Assembly (NCBI GenBank): GCA_009731375.1
Contig: BJOX01000047.1
Location: 238,201-302,200 of the forward strand
Reading direction: 5' to 3'
From: Paulinella micropora
Taxonomy: Eukaryota > Cercozoa > Imbricatea > Euglyphida
Length of the DNA stretch: 64,000 nt
Below are positions 42,115 to 63,137 of this stretch, piece after piece. Each line of letters begins with the position of its first letter. The first letter of the stretch is position 1. A program made the translations under genes and the position numbers. The notes beneath the pieces were generated by a model that worked only from the letters and a program-made list of their open reading frames with translations, searched no databases and was not told the DNA's origin.

Positions 42115-45100
42115 TGTAAGTGAGAACGAGGAAGCTAGAGGCAGCGTTCTATACGCTATGTATCCTGAGAAAGGCGAGAAAGGTAAACCGATTGAACATT
42201 TATGTCATACATCAGTGTAGTGGTCATAAAGCATTACCAAAGACCTATGCATTAGGCAAGGCAATTCGTAGAAAAGTGACAGGAAAAGAAGATAGAGTTA
42301 GATTTTGCAAAGCCTGTATGATGGGAAAAGCTAAAGTGTTGCCCCGATTTAAGGCTAATAGAATTAGGAGAGCGAGTTACCCTTGTGAGATTTTGCATGT
42401 AGATACTTCCGGACCTTGGGCGGTCATGTCAATTCACGGTAAGTACTATATATTCTGCGTAACAGACGATTACTCGGGGTACATCAAGGATTTTTACTTA
42501 CGTTACAAGAACGAGTTCGTAGAGTGTTTGAGCAAGCTGTAGCATGGTTTGAGAGGCAGACAGAAAGGAAAGTCAGACAGATCACTTGTGATAACGAGTT
42601 CGATGTCCCAACTGAAATCATAGAGTGGTGGAAGCCGCTTCAATTCATTTGGAAGACTAGTGCTTCAGGTGACAAAGATTGCAATCCTATAGCTGAGAAG
42701 GTCAATGACATCACAGCCGGACCAGCCCGGGCCATGCGGTACGAGGCTAACTTGCCTCCACAGTTTTGGGCAGAGATGGAGCATACTGCCACAACCTTGC
42801 ACAATATTCTGCCGGCCACGACAGGACCTAGGAAGGGCACTTCCCCTTTTGAGCAATGTCTAGGCTACAAGCCAGCTAGCCGACAACTGAAGCCTATAGG
42901 ATGTTTAGGTGTAATGTACATAGGAAAGCAGGTAGGGAAAGGAAACTATAGGGAAAACGCGTGATGTTGCTTGGATACGATGTATTTAAGGAACTATACA
43001 GAGTTTGGGATGGTCGCAAGATCACTACTAATGTGCGTAATGTACGCTTTGACCCCAATTGCAATATAGTTGGTAAGGAGGCTCACCCACCCAGAGAAGT
43101 CAGATGGGACGACGAGGAATCTGAGGGGGAGAGTAGTGACACCGTACAGTTAGAACAGCCGTTAGACGAACCCGAACTCAAAGATGAGGGGGAGTTAGAC
43201 AACACAGGAAGAAAAAGACATTCACCGTCCAGATTCCGGTCTCCCATCAGAGTCAAAGGTAGAAACAGCTGACGACAAGGATGATGGGGCAACACCCGTC
43301 ACATCGTTAGAGGCGCAGAGCCCCGAAGCAGACCACCCTAGTAGGAGGTACGTAGAGGGAGACGCGCCCACTAAGGGCCTCACTTGGGAGCAAAGTGATA
43401 AGATCACATCAGCACATAGTGAGAGGGAAACGAGAAGCAAAGGTTAGGACACCAGTTACACAGCCACCTCCAGAAAAGAAGGCAGCAGTAAAAGCAGCTA
43501 CATTGACAGGAGAGAGAGTTAGTGTGTAGGGAGTAGCTTTCGGAGAAGAATGGGCAAAGGAAGAATATGGAGACAATTGGCAATCAGTAAAACGAGAAGG
43601 AAAAGTCTTAGAACCGTGCGAGAAGGGAGAGAGACTTAAAATCCGTAAGATGCCTAAGCCCAGTAACTTCGTAGTCTTTGACGACGGTCAAGTAGAAAAG
43701 ATGTTAGACAGCGAGATTAGAAAGTATCGGATAGATAGATTAAGACCAGTCGGAGAACTAGAGCGCCCCGAGATGTCCGCAGAAAGTATCGTAGAGGATC
43801 ATACCGCTGCGTTACTGTACCTGACATTGAAGGTACCAAAGGCAATCGTAAATGAGGGTTTGACTGCAAAAGAGTTGAAAGCGGGAATGGATAAAGAGAT
43901 TGAAGCTCTGAAGTCTTTTAACACTTACAAGCCCCAAGGAAGCGAAAGAAAAAGGAGTAAAAGTAGTGAGACTAACGTGGGTACATAAAGTCAAACTAGA
44001 CGATAAAGGACGTAAGTTCACTAAGTCAAGGTTAGCTTTGCGGGCAGATATGCTAGAACCAGGAGTTAGCTATAACCCAGATCAATTGTTTGTACCCTGC
44101 GCCGCGCATCGCTCATTACTCTTTTTGTCTAAGCTTGCAGCATGGCATGGACATAAGCTATACGGTATAGACTTCAAAAATGCTTATCTAAATGCACGAA
44201 TGCATGATCCTGTTTTAATATGCTTATGCACCCGATGGGATAGACAGTGAGGAGCATGAAGGCATGATATGGAGAGTAGATGGAGCTCTGTATGGCGCGC
44301 CGCAAGCTGGTAGGAGATGGTATGAGATTCTAGCCCCTAAGTTAGAGGAATTAGGATTCAGGTTACTAGATTCAGATTTATGTATGTTCGTTGAAAAAGA
44401 TAAGCCGATAAGAGACGCTATCATTTGGTATTTTCCATGTAGATGATCTTATTTTCTCAGCTCCTAACGAACAAGCGTACGACCGTTTCGCTAAGAAACT
44501 AGAAAAGTTTTATCCTCTTAAGCGTTTGGGAGTGGCTAAGGAGTTTAAAGGAATAGAGATAGTTCAGGAAGGATGACGCATTTTATTGCATCAGAATATT
44601 AGTATCAGAAACAGATTTTAAAGGATGTAGGATATGCCGATGTTAGACCAGTAAGTACTCCAAGTGCTGAACATGAGCCCGAGCCCATGGGAGAAACAAG
44701 CCCTCTTAGAAAACATTCGATACCTAGTCTGGTATGGAAACTTTTGTTCCTAACTAAGATGACACGTCCAGATGCAGATCAAGCACTCAATGCAGCTAGT
44801 GTAATGCAGACAGTAAATCCAGGACGTGCTTATGCTCTGTTAGGTAGGATTTTCAGGCATTTGAAAAGTTAGTATCGCGGTATTGCATTTCACGGGCCTA
44901 GATCATCTCAAGAGGGAAGGACATTACCCGCGAATTACTCTGTGGCCCGATGCAGCACACAAGGTCTGTAAGAAAACCGGAAAGTCACGTACAGGATATC
45001 TAGTGCTTTGGGGAGGAGACCCGGTAGCTTGGTTGTCAAAGCGACAGACTAGGATTGCACTTAGTTCTAATGACGCTGAAATTTTTGCAGCAGCAGAGTG

Positions 45101-45404
45101 TATATGGGAAGGATTGGCTATCCGACATATCACGGAAGAATTAGACATAGCACAGAAAGGACCGATAGAGCTTTATGAAGATAATGCACAAACTATCTTA
45201 GCAGCAGAAAGGGGAATGTCAGGACCACGCACTAAACACTTACCCCTAGAACTTCATTTCATTCATCACGCACAGAGAGACAATGAGATTAAATTTGTGA
45301 AGGTAGGAACTAAGAAACAAATCGCAGACGTACTAACTAAACATGTTCCTAAGGGTCAATTTGAATATCTCGTAAATAAGTTTATGGTAACTCTTGATCC
45401 ATGA
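42115..45404 (+). pseudogene. Ty1/Copia retrotransposon, integrase-RT-RNase H half (decayed)
   Basis: Continuation of the element broken at 13,535. In order: an HHCC zinc finger (HQCSGH...CKAC, about 42,210-42,325), integrase core (ILHVDTSGPW, ITCDNEFD, IAEKVN), an RVT_2 reverse transcriptase (WVHKVKLDDKG, YGIDFKNAYL, ALYGAPQAGRRWYE, then HVDDLIFSAP at about 44,434), and Copia-type RNase H (ALSSNDAE, ADVLTKHVPKGQ) ending at 45,404. At least eight frameshifts or stops interrupt it (near 42,200, 42,535, 42,962, 43,271, 43,530, 43,988, 44,250, 44,440, 44,575 and 44,870). The RT signature is HVDD rather than YVDD. No 3' LTR is recognisable after 45,404. Confidence 0.85.
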
Positions 45405-45427
45405 TTTTATATCTCAAGCCTGCAAAC

Positions 45428-46140
45428 TCACCATAAATGTGCAAATTTACGCAAAGTCACCTTATGTTGTTCTTTTGTGAGTTTTCTCTCTTTGAAGTGT
45501 GTAGGAAGTTTTTTGCGCAGGTAGTTGAGCGGCATGTTGAGGCGATGCTCCCGTCGAAGTGAAAGTCGTTGGTAAAGGCATAGCCTCCACCGCTTCCCGC
45601 TTCTTCCTCGCAATCGAACACAACCCGTTCTCAATGTCATACCCCAAATATTGAATCCGCTTCTGACGGTAAGAAGTGACACTTCTTTGCATTCAGCCTG
45701 AACCCAAACGCCTTAACCCGTCTCATAATGTCCGGGCCGCAAATGCTGTATGTGTTCCTCTACCGAATTCAAGAAAATGATCACGTCGTCTAAATACGCG
45801 AAGGCGTATCCCGTCGTATCACCATGTTTTTCCGCAAATTCCGCATCCCGAAAATTCGCACCCAGCATTTTGGTCATAGCCTGCTGAAATATACGCGGCC
45901 ACCTTCAATGCCATTGGCAAGACCTTCCACACGTAGGTCGTCATCCCCACCATGAACGCTGTTAGATAACGGCTCTCCTCTGCTAAAGGGATCTGCCAAA
46001 ACCCGCTCTTCAGATCTAGCGTCGAATATATCTTCGCGTTCTGTAATACCTCTATGCCCCTCCTCACATCCGGTACCGGTGTCTCTATCTTCACGCAACT
46101 TAAAATAGTAGGGGCCGTTCCCGGTCCGGTCGTAGGGAAT
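45428..46140 (-). pseudogene. Ty3/Gypsy reverse transcriptase fragment
   Basis: Reading leftward, YSTLDLKSGFWQIPLAEES (about 46,030-45,975) is RT motif A. AYLDDVIIF (about 45,805-45,780) is the catalytic motif C. KKCHFLPSEA (about 45,690) is the thumb-proximal motif. The parts lie in different frames, so the copy is dead. It abuts the end of the Copia element, with no LTR in view. Confidence 0.8.
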
Positions 46141-46379
46141 AAGTTTTTGCATGCAAAGTTAAAAATATTAAAATAATCGTTTGGAATGCTAAATAAATAC
46201 TTAACATTTAATTTTAATGCAAGAAAACATGTTCTAAGTATCTTCAGTTGCACAGGTGAGCATGCAAAGCATTGCAGCTCTGCCCCGGTACATGGGAACT
46301 GCTTGTGGTACATGTTATCAATGGTCAGTTTGAACAAGTGGAATGAAAGCAAAGTAATTCAGATGATTTTCTCACTAAA

Positions 46380-46975
46380 TACAAGTTCTGTCACCATCAG
46401 TCATTTTATTCCGGCCTCTGGTGGCACCTGTCAGCCACCCGCCAGTAACAATACGCTGACCTGACAGCAACACCCAAAAATACAAAGTCCTGCAGTGAAA
46501 GTGCAAAAAGGACAGCGTCAGATTTGCACTAGCTATCTTTCTGAGGGTCTGCATATGATTTTCATAATTTAGCCACTAACAAGCTAGTTCCGGTCCCAGG
46601 TTGCACCTCCGCGCTGCCTTCCTGCCGCAAACACACTATGCTAGCAGACGTACGCAAAATTGCAAAGTCATTCAACACTGCACACCAGGAGAGGAGAAGA
46701 GGGGAGGGAATGCAGTTTTTCATGATTTTGCACACAATTTATCCTATTCTATGCTGACTAAATATTCTCACCCCTGGTGGCAGCTGCCAACTGCACATGC
46801 ATGCAGTAGCTGCGCAAGTTGGCATGCATACCAGCAAAAACTGTACATAGAGCAAGATAAAAACACACGAAGCAAGACAAGTGCAAATGTTTTTTGTTTT
46901 GTTTTTGGGTTTTCTTCTCACTAACTATCCTGCGTCTGGTGGCACCGGCAAAGGCTGCACCAGCGACACATCTTC
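46380..46975. repeat. Diverged ~170-bp tandem repeat
   Basis: CTGGTGGCACC-like sequence recurs at about 46,412, 46,596, 46,773 and 46,933, each preceded by an ATGATTTT...CTCACTAA-type stretch. Copies are poorly conserved and the period is 160-180 bp. It may be a satellite remnant. Confidence 0.5.
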
Positions 46976-47010
46976 TCAAGGAGCGGAGAGGGTGTTGTGC
47001 CGCGGGAGGT

Positions 47011-47060
<50 letters not shown>

Positions 47061-47084
47061 NNNNNNNNNNNNNNNNNNNNNNNN
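47011..47084. repeat. Poly-G run ending in an assembly gap
   Basis: About 50 consecutive G's followed by N's (47,061-47,084). The apparent Gly- or Pro-rich frames across it are artefacts. Confidence 0.9.
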
Positions 47085-47163
47085 GGCGGCGGCCGGGAGG
47101 GGGCGAAGGCGCCATGGTGTGCGACACGATTGCAGTGCAAATGCACAGGCAGCAAAGGAGAGC

Positions 47164-47340
47164 ATGCATACATACATACATGCATACATACATGCCGTGG
47201 CATATATACATACATACATACATACATACAATGTATTACATACATACATGAATAAAAATGAATAAAAACAAATGAATGAATGAATGAATGCATGCATGAA
47301 TGAATGAATGAATGAATAAATTATGATTGTATGTATGTAT
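47164..47340. repeat. (ACAT)n and (AATG)n microsatellites
   Basis: Short tetranucleotide tracts in non-coding DNA. Confidence 0.9.
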
Positions 47341-48948
47341 GTTTTTTGCTTGCGCATACGGTATATGTATGGACTGCAACATTCCTTATTCATTCTTTCT
47401 CTCTGCAACAACGGCAACAACAACTGCAACAGCTACAACTGCAACAACAACAACAGCAAGTACAGCTACAGCAACTAGTATAACGTACTACAACTACAGC
47501 AAGGGATCACCTGATAGCTGCAAAACATGCAATATATTGCTTGTTGCCCTGAAATATGCAGCAAATCACAAAGGAGCTTCTATGTAAAAATAGCAATTGT
47601 TTTATGCATAGATAAATTTATGTGACCATGCTAGGGTCAAAGAAATAGGTGATGAGGGCTTACCCAGCGCCACTTTTGCCGATTGCATTGTTGTTGAAGA
47701 CTTGGCAGCTTTGTTGCAGACTTGGCAGCTTTGTTGCAGACTAGTCACTGTCCTCGGGTGCACATACATGGGTCGGAAAAGATATGTCAGCACCCTGTGG
47801 TAGCATCTAAAACAACATGTTTCTGTATGCAAACCAACAAAACCTAGACCTGCAGAGGATGACTCAGAGTTGCATGCAATCCATGGTTTTACGATAGAGA
47901 AAACCCAAAAGAAAACGGCAGAGACACTAGATGTCATGAAGTGCATGTTATATAGCCTTACATCTCATTCCCCATATCTAGGGCCTCAGCCTAGTAGCTG
48001 CACGGAAGCAAGCCAAGCGGCTTGAAGACATCAGACTGCATCCAAACTCGTGTAGTAGAAAAATCCTTTATGAGAAAAGTGGCATTGGCAGGTAAAAAGT
48101 GGCAGTTTACAGGCATTTTCCGAGGCCTCATGCAGACGTTGGTGGCTTGCCTTGCTAGGCTCATGATAGAGCAAGGGTGTAACTGGTATACTATCTAGAC
48201 TCTAGACTAGCTAGACACTGCTTATTAATATCAAGATTTTTAATATTCTGAAATCCTTGAATTTTCCTTAGATATAATAGAATTTTCAGAAATTCAGGTG
48301 TATATATGTGTCTAATAATATCTTACTCAATTACCATTCATTAAGTCTTAAAGCTAGTAAAGATGCACAATGATGGTGTTATCTAATTGTGAGTGAACAT
48401 AATGAAGGATTTGTTAGATGTTACAACACTTCAAGTACCGGTACCCGGTAACTAATAAATTGCATGGTGCCCTAGATGTATGATATTTAGTTTACTCATG
48501 AGTCAACGCTTGGATTTTTGCAAACTGTTTTGCTTGTTAGACTAGATTCTACCATGTCGCCAACAGTTCAAATATTAATTAAGCTATTTCAATCCACTTA
48601 AGTGTATGGGTATCTTGACGGAGATTTGTCATGATGTCTATAGGTAATATCGTTCTGACACCAGATAAAAGTCCGAAGTGTCAGTATTATTATTGAAAAA
48701 CTCCTCTAGTTTCTGTGTTGCCAGTCAAACTGCAACTAGCAAGTTAAACTACTAATGTTTGGTATATGTTCCTGGTAAGCAAGAAATGTCTCAAAAGAAT
48801 TAGTGACAGGTTTCACCTATTATTCATGTTTGGTTTTGTTACCAGTAGTAAGTAATAAATGCTGGAAATGATGGGTGACATACAGACAGTATAAATATTG
48901 GTAGATACAGCTAGCTGCTTATAATTACTATCACTATTAATTTCGCCG
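47341..48948. other. Unassigned AT-rich stretch with a possible minus-strand exon
   Basis: Mostly nothing recognisable; a CAA/ACT-rich tract lies at 47,405-47,480. On the minus strand, about 47,735-47,665 could be an exon: CTAG acceptor, then a Gln/Ser/Ala-rich open stretch containing a 21-bp direct duplication, then a GCTG|GTAAGC donor. I could not tie it to a neighbouring gene. Confidence 0.25.
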
Positions 48949-49882
<934 letters not shown>

Positions 49883-49933
49883 ACAAAACTTAGCGTACGG
49901 CGCCAAGATTTAGACGCGCATGCCTAGCATACG

Positions 49934-50458
49934 ATGTATGTATGTATGTATGTACGTACGTACGTTACGTACGTACGTACGTACGTACGTACGTATGTAT
50001 GTATGTATGTATGTATGTATTTATGTGTGTATGTATGTATGTATGTATGCAAGCATGGATGCATGCATTCATGAATGTATGTATGTATATGCCGAGATTT
50101 AGACGCGCATGCTAGCATGATGTGTATGTATGCATGTATTTATGTATGTATGTATGTATGTACCTATTGTATGTATGTACGTACGCACGTATACGTACGT
50201 ACGTACGTACGTTTGTATGTATGTATGTATGCATGTATGTATGTATGTATGTATGTATGTATATGTATGTATGTATGTATATGTATGTATGTATGTATAT
50301 GTATGTATGTGTGTGTGTGTGTGTATGTATGTATGCATGTATGTATGTATGTATGTACGTATGTATGTATGTATGTATGTATCTATGGTATGTATGTATG
50401 TATGTATGTATGTATGTATGTACGTATGTATGTATGTATGTATTATGTATGTATTATG

Positions 50459-50489
<31 letters not shown>

Positions 50490-50512
50490 ATATGTATGTA
50501 TGCATACGCGCA
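49934..50512. repeat. (GTAT)n/(ACGT)n microsatellite block
   Basis: Tetranucleotide tracts broken twice by GCATGCGCGTCTAAATCT-type islands (about 49,908 and 50,093, with a partial copy near 50,507). Such islands look like duplicated unique fragments caught between repeats. Confidence 0.9.
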
Positions 50513-50539
50513 TGCCTGGCATCAGTTACCATACAACAT

Positions 50540-50552
50540 CAGATATACATAG

Positions 50553-50604
<52 letters not shown>

Positions 50605-50998
50605 CTAATCTATCTCTAATCTATCTCTAATCTCTAATCTATCTCTAATCTATCTCTAATCTATCTCTAATCTATCTCTAATCTATCTCTAATCTATCCC
50701 TAATCTATCCCTAATCTATCTCTAATCTATCTCTAATCTATATCTCATCTATATCTCATCTAATCTAATCTAATCTAATCTAATCAAATCAAATCTAATC
50801 TAATCTTCATCATCTTAATCCTAATCTTAATCTTAATCTTAATCTTAATCCTAATCCTAATCCTAATCTAATCTAATCTAATCTAATCTAATCTAATCTA
50901 ATCTAATCTAATCTATCTATCTATCTATCTATCTACCTACCTACCTACCCCTACCCCTGCCTTCCCTTACCTTCCTACCTACCTTCCTACCTACCTTC

Positions 50999-51078
<80 letters not shown>

Positions 51079-51575
51079 GCATCTATGTATCTATCTATCT
51101 ATCTATCTATCTATATATCTATCTATCTATCTATCTATCCATCTTTCTTTCTATCTATCTATCTCAATATATAAATGAACCTCTTAATGTGAGTCGTTTG
51201 CCAAGGCTCGCGGCACAGCACACACTTTACCACTGTACACACACATACACATACAATCATTAACACTTTACCACTCCTTACACACATACAAACATACAGA
51301 CTGACAATCAGGTACTCAGAAGCCCTTTCAGACAGGTCAAAGTAGTCTGACTACCTACCTACCTACCTACCTTACTTACCTACCTACCTACCTACCTACC
51401 TACCTATCTTACCTACCTACCTACCTACCTTCCTACCTACCTACCTACCTACCTACCTACCTGCCCACCTACCTACCTACCTACCTACCTACCTACCCTA
51501 CCCACCTACCCTACCTACCTACCTACCTGCCCACCTACCTATCTACCTACCTTACCTACCTACCTACCTATACCA
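50540..51575. repeat. (ATCT)n, (CTAAT)n and (CTAC)n microsatellite block
   Basis: Successive tracts at 50,548-50,600, 50,600-50,920, 50,921-51,165 and 51,349-51,570. The island at 51,180-51,340 holds a CACACTTTACCACTGTACAC-like sequence shared with the centre of the MITE at 52 kb. Confidence 0.9.
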
Positions 51576-51844
51576 ACCATATCTCTTGATATTCACGACA
51601 TCCTCACTACACTATCTCAGCATCTCAGCCATCACAGGCCATATCCGGTCTAATTTATGTATGTACGTATGAATGTATTGCAATATCCAGTCTAATTATG
51701 TATCCTGCCTCACTCACGACAACGCAAAACCCCCTTCGCACAAAAGGAAAACAACCGCTTTTGACAATAGGCCGGTTTTTTTGTTCAGTGTTCAGGGGTC
51801 CCGTCGTTGTGCCGTTTCGCACCCAGAATAGTATATTATGCGGC

Positions 51845-52214
51845 TAGCCACAAATTCGACGTGTTTTGCGGGCGAGCCGGGCCTGCGGCGAGCCCGCAAA
51901 ACACGTCAAACTTGGCGCGCCGCACATTTAGTTTTATCGGTAATCTTACCACATTTTGTGGAGGTGACCGATAAATACGTAGTAACAATTTATTATGAAT
52001 GTTTTTTTTTATCTGAGCCGTGTGCCAACGTTGGTGGCACAGAACACACTTTACCACTGTACATACACATAATAATTGTTACTACGTATTTATCGGTCAC
52101 CTCCACAAAATGTGGTAAGATTACCGATAAAACTACATATGCGGCGCGCCAAATTTGACGTGTTTTGCGGTCGCCGGCCCGGCTCGCCCGCAAAACACGT
52201 CAAATTTGTTGCTA
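51845..52214. mobile_element. 370-bp MITE with ~150-bp inverted arms and nested hairpins
   Basis: Arms 51,845-51,999 and about 52,072-52,214 are reverse complements. Each arm contains its own hairpin, GACGTGTTTTGCGGGCGAGC with its complement ending AAACACGTC, and a conserved GTTTTATCGGTAAT...CCACATTTTGTGGAGGTGA block. No coding capacity. A single arm recurs at 54,700-54,836, so it is a family. Confidence 0.8.
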
Positions 52215-52374
52215 CATACAAACATACAGACTGACAATATCATATACCACACACATACATACAAACATGCAAACTAGCAATCATGTAGAACTTAGCCTGT
52301 TTTAGGCAGTTCTATTTAATCTACCTATCATACCACTCGTGTTCCCATTCTTTTCTATTTCTTGTGGTGCATCT

Positions 52375-52382
52375 ATCTATCC

Positions 52383-52451
<69 letters not shown>

Positions 52452-52575
52452 GCTAGCTAGCTAGCTAGCTATCTATCTATCTATCTCTCTCCCTCTCTAT
52501 CTATCTATCTATCCATCTATCTATCTATCGATCTATCTATCATACTGACCACTTGTGTCTCCATTCTTTTTCTGT

Positions 52576-52629
<54 letters not shown>

Positions 52630-52695
52630 ATACTGACCACTTTTGTCTCTGTTCTTTTTCTGTTCTATCTATCTATGTCTCCATTCTTTTTCTGT

Positions 52696-52741
<46 letters not shown>

Positions 52742-52775
52742 ATACTGACCACTTTTGTCTCTGTTCTTTTTCTGT

Positions 52776-52817
<42 letters not shown>

Positions 52818-52829
52818 CATAATACTGAC
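52375..52829. repeat. (ATCT)n blocks punctuated by copies of an exon end
   Basis: Between the tetranucleotide tracts, a CATACTGACCACTTTTGTCT-type sequence followed by CTGTTCTTTTTCTGTTC recurs near 52,542, 52,629 and 52,742, with partial copies near 52,330 and 52,677. These match the 3' part and donor of the 52,830-52,899 exon of the minus-strand gene. Confidence 0.8.
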
Positions 52830-59846
<7,017 letters not shown>

Positions 59847-59849
59847 CTG

Positions 59850-61140
59850 CAAACCATCGAGGTCGAACACAACAGCAAAACGTGTCAACAGCCAATCCAG
59901 TCACCCAAACCAACGAACAGGCAAAGACATTGTCGAACAAAGTCGATAGCGGTGGAAGTGAGAAAATGGTTAAGACAGAACTCAAACAATGACACCACAT
60001 AGCAAGATTAGCAAACTACTATTTTTCTCAGACACTGAAGGGATTTCCTCTGTTTCAATTCGAAATTAAGACACAGCATATGGTTTTACAACTGGCTTCA
60101 GAGTTTAAGCCAACGCGTACACTCTTGCAACTCAGTCAGACGAAGGGAAGGTGCTGTGCTGTGCAGAACAAAAAGGATCCATAGAGCAAACCAAAAAGCT
60201 CACATGGTTTTCGAGCCAATTTACACCCAATTCCGGCTGTGGAAAATATTGGCAAGGATAAACGAAATTCTCGATTGTTTTCGGGTTTTTTTGCAAAAAT
60301 ATCCGTGTAGGGGTTAAATGGCATTTGTCAGGCACCTCTGCGTGAAGAAAACGAGCCGGTGGCTTGATTTCAATTTAAATTTCAAGCAACACCTCCTACT
60401 AGTCCTACACCCTTACAGGCTTACTAGCCTTTACGACCCCACTTACAGTAATACTCTAGTTACTAGATTTATCAGAAGAAATAAGCGTGTGTGCGCAACT
60501 GAATGACGACATCAATCTACTAGATCTAGTCATGATCACGTGCACTAGAGTCAATAGCTAGAATAGCACTAGTACTAGTAATTATATATAACTAGAATAC
60601 TAGTACTTCTACTAGTATTCGTATTATAGCTAGTAACTTAGTCCTAGCCTGCCACTGTACTGCGATTTTCTGGTCAGTTAACCGTGACTAAGTCGTTATC
60701 TAGATTATAAACTCATATGTCAAATCTAGCAAAAAAGCAAAAACAAACCTGGTAAACTAGAAACAACAACAGCTAGCTATAGAATAGCTCAAAACATGTT
60801 TGGATACTTCGAAACATGAAATTCAAACATGGAAAATCCAGGGAAAACTATTTATGCATAAAAGCGCACATTCAGAAAAGCCAAAAGATACTTTCAACAG
60901 GATTAGCAAACAACCTTCCTGATAGGAAATGCTCCGGAAGAATTTTTGAAACAAAAAACTAGTAAAACAAAATGCATGAAATGGTCATTTAATCAAAATC
61001 AGCGTTAATCACTTTTATGCATAAAAGCAAAAAGTGTAAAAACGTTAACACATACATTTTCACCACTTACTGCTTGCGATGCAGCTGCAATCTTTTGAAA
61101 ATTGTGATAATTCATGTGGCATGTTTCGTTGCAAAAAAAC
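59850..61140. other. Unassigned spacer between minus-strand exon sets
   Basis: AT-rich. CTAG and ACTAGT-containing words cluster at about 60,395-60,640. No convincing exon was found. It could be an intron if the exon sets at 59.8 and 61.1-62.1 kb belong to one gene. Confidence 0.3.
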
Positions 61141-62065
61141 CTTCGGTGTACATGTGGTAACCATCATTGACGGCACAACCACGTACGCGTGCACCGAGTG
61201 CCTCATTATATGGTTTGTTCGATGCATCACCTGACGAAGACGACGAAGCTGATGATTCGTGAAGAAGATGATTGTCCATCTCACAGTGCACGACACCTCC
61301 AAGCTGGATGTCAACCTCACCTTTGCAAGTAAAACAGCTTGAAACGCTATGTAGAGCTTTTATGCATAACAGGGTCACATGCAAAATTTTCAATGTGGAG
61401 TTTTTATGCATAAAAGCTCCACATTTGCAATTGAAAATGTGTCCCTTTTATACATAAAAATAAACCCCAGAACTACCTGGGCATCGGTGGCAGCCACCGT
61501 GGTGGACTGCTGAGCCAGGTCTTGGATCACTTTTTTTGTCATCTTGTTCAGCTGTTCTGCAATCAAAAATGGAATTTATAAATTGTTTTTTCAACCGCAA
61601 AAAAGTGGAAAATCATATGTATTTTTTTCAAACGAGACCACACATTTCAATCAAAATATTGAAACAACGAAGAAATTTTAAACATAGAACCAATGCAAAC
61701 AAGACATCTTCAAGCACAAGTGAACAGAGAAGAAGACTGACTTGTGGTGCTTTTTCTGTAGCCCCCTTCACAAAGATGTCTTGCAACGACACATCCCAGG
61801 TCACATCCTGTGGCAGTTTGGCAAACACCTGATCTCTGCAAGGGAAACGCGATGTGGCTGTTGCTTGTTTGGATCAAACACAGTCACTTGCCACATTCTG
61901 CCTGTTTGAGTACTAGTGAACCAAACTTGCTGACCAAACCGAGGCTTGAGCATCCAATCTTGGTCTTAGTCTCAACCCAAAGATTGCTAGAACAAACAGC
62001 TCAAGCTTCTCATTTACCCACCAGTGCAAATGTTCAAATTCCTTGTTGATGCTCTTGTCAGACAT
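61141..62065 (-). CDS. Small-exon gene of unknown function, 5' part
   Basis: Exons with clean GT-AG junctions and matching phase: 62,065-62,018 (ATG; MSDKSINKEFEHLHWW), 61,828-61,742 (VFAKLPQDVTWDV...), 61,551-61,477 (LNKMTKKVIQDLAQQ) and 61,315-61,141 (VDIQLGGVVHCEMD..., ending phase 1). All earlier junctions are phase 0 and exon lengths are multiples of three. No domain is recognised; the last exon has a Ser run. It could be the 5' part of the SWIM-RING gene, but the phase-1 end does not fit the 59,846 exon frame directly, so an exon is missing or the genes are separate. Confidence 0.5.
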
Positions 62066-62139
62066 CAGCTAAAGTGAATTTAGAGAGTGTGGACAACACA
62101 GCAACGAAGCAAAACTGTCCAAAAAGACTTTTTTGCTCA

Positions 62140-62141
<2 letters not shown>

Positions 62142-62189
<48 letters not shown>

Positions 62190-62249
62190 CAAAAAAAAAA
62201 AAAAAAAANNNNNNNNNNNNNNNNNNNNNNNNNNNNNNNNNNNNNNGGA

Positions 62250-62293
<44 letters not shown>
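62142..62293. repeat. Poly-A runs around a gap
   Basis: A-runs on both sides of N's at 62,209-62,246. Confidence 0.9.
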
Positions 62294-62294
<1 letters not shown>

Positions 62295-62439
62295 GATTGG
62301 CCTGAAGCAGAACCCCTGTTTTTTGTTTTCAAAATCATAACGAGGGGCCAGCAGATTCCATAAAACTAAATGTTTGGGAAAGTGCAAATTGGTCAGTTCC
62401 AGACAATCGAACTTGAAAACGAACTGTCCAAAGTGGTTT

Positions 62440-62612
62440 TGGGCCGTGGTGGCACTAGAAAATGTTTTGGTTCCGACCGTTTCTGCTTTTATGCATAAAA
62501 GCTCCACATTGGAAACCGCCAAAACGACTTTTCGCGTACCCTGAATGGTGCAACTGATGCATCAAATCAAAGTTGAGCCATTTGTGCATAAAATCTAATC
62601 GTGTAAAATGAC
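62440..62612. repeat. ~150-bp direct repeat, copy A
   Basis: GGCCGTGGTGGCACTAGA, then the TTTTATGCATAAAA palindrome, then CCACATTGGAAACCGCCAAA and CGTACCCTGAATGGTGC. Copy B is at 63,228-63,390. Confidence 0.8.
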
Positions 62613-62654
62613 CTTTTGATGCATTCCCAAAATGTGTTTTTTTCATATTCTTAG

Positions 62655-63137
62655 GCGCGGGTACCTTTCCTCACTGAGAAGCAATTTTGAAGCGATGGCG
62701 AAAGAGCTTCAAACCCTTCCTCATCGACCAGACTGCATGGTGATCTGCCAAACTGATCTGAAACTTCGAAAAAGTTTTACAAGTACACTGCCCAACCTTG
62801 CACTGAGCAAGCACGAAAAAAAAATTGTTTGTTTAGGTGATTTTCTGGGTTTCGGATTCGAAGCATGGTTGAAAACCTTTGCTCAAGACAGACTTCATCG
62901 ATTCTGGTCCAAAATGACAACTGTTAAAGAGTCAAGATGGGAGTTTGCGTAAGTTTGACAGCTTTCAGACCAGAACTTTGATTGCAGAAAGCAAAAAAGA
63001 TTTTTAATCTTTTTTTTGACTCAGTACTTTTTTGTAAAAATTAAACATAAGTGTTTGCACAGTCTGTCCTGTGAGTCTTTGGACATTTCCGGCAAGGACA
63101 GGAAGTCTCAGTTTGTACCCCCGGAAACTCATCCGAA
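62655..63137 (+). CDS. Partial plus-strand gene, two exons, function unknown
   Basis: Exon 62,655-62,948 follows a TTCTTAG acceptor and ends GC|GTAAGT. Exon 63,063-63,137 follows TTTGCACAG and ends GAA|GTAAGT. They join in frame (WEFA|LSCESLD). The first exon encodes about 98 residues, with FEAMAKELQTLPHRPDC and an aromatic C-terminal part (GFGFEAWLKTFAQDRLHRFW). No family is recognised. Further exons on both sides must lie outside what I could identify. Confidence 0.5.
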
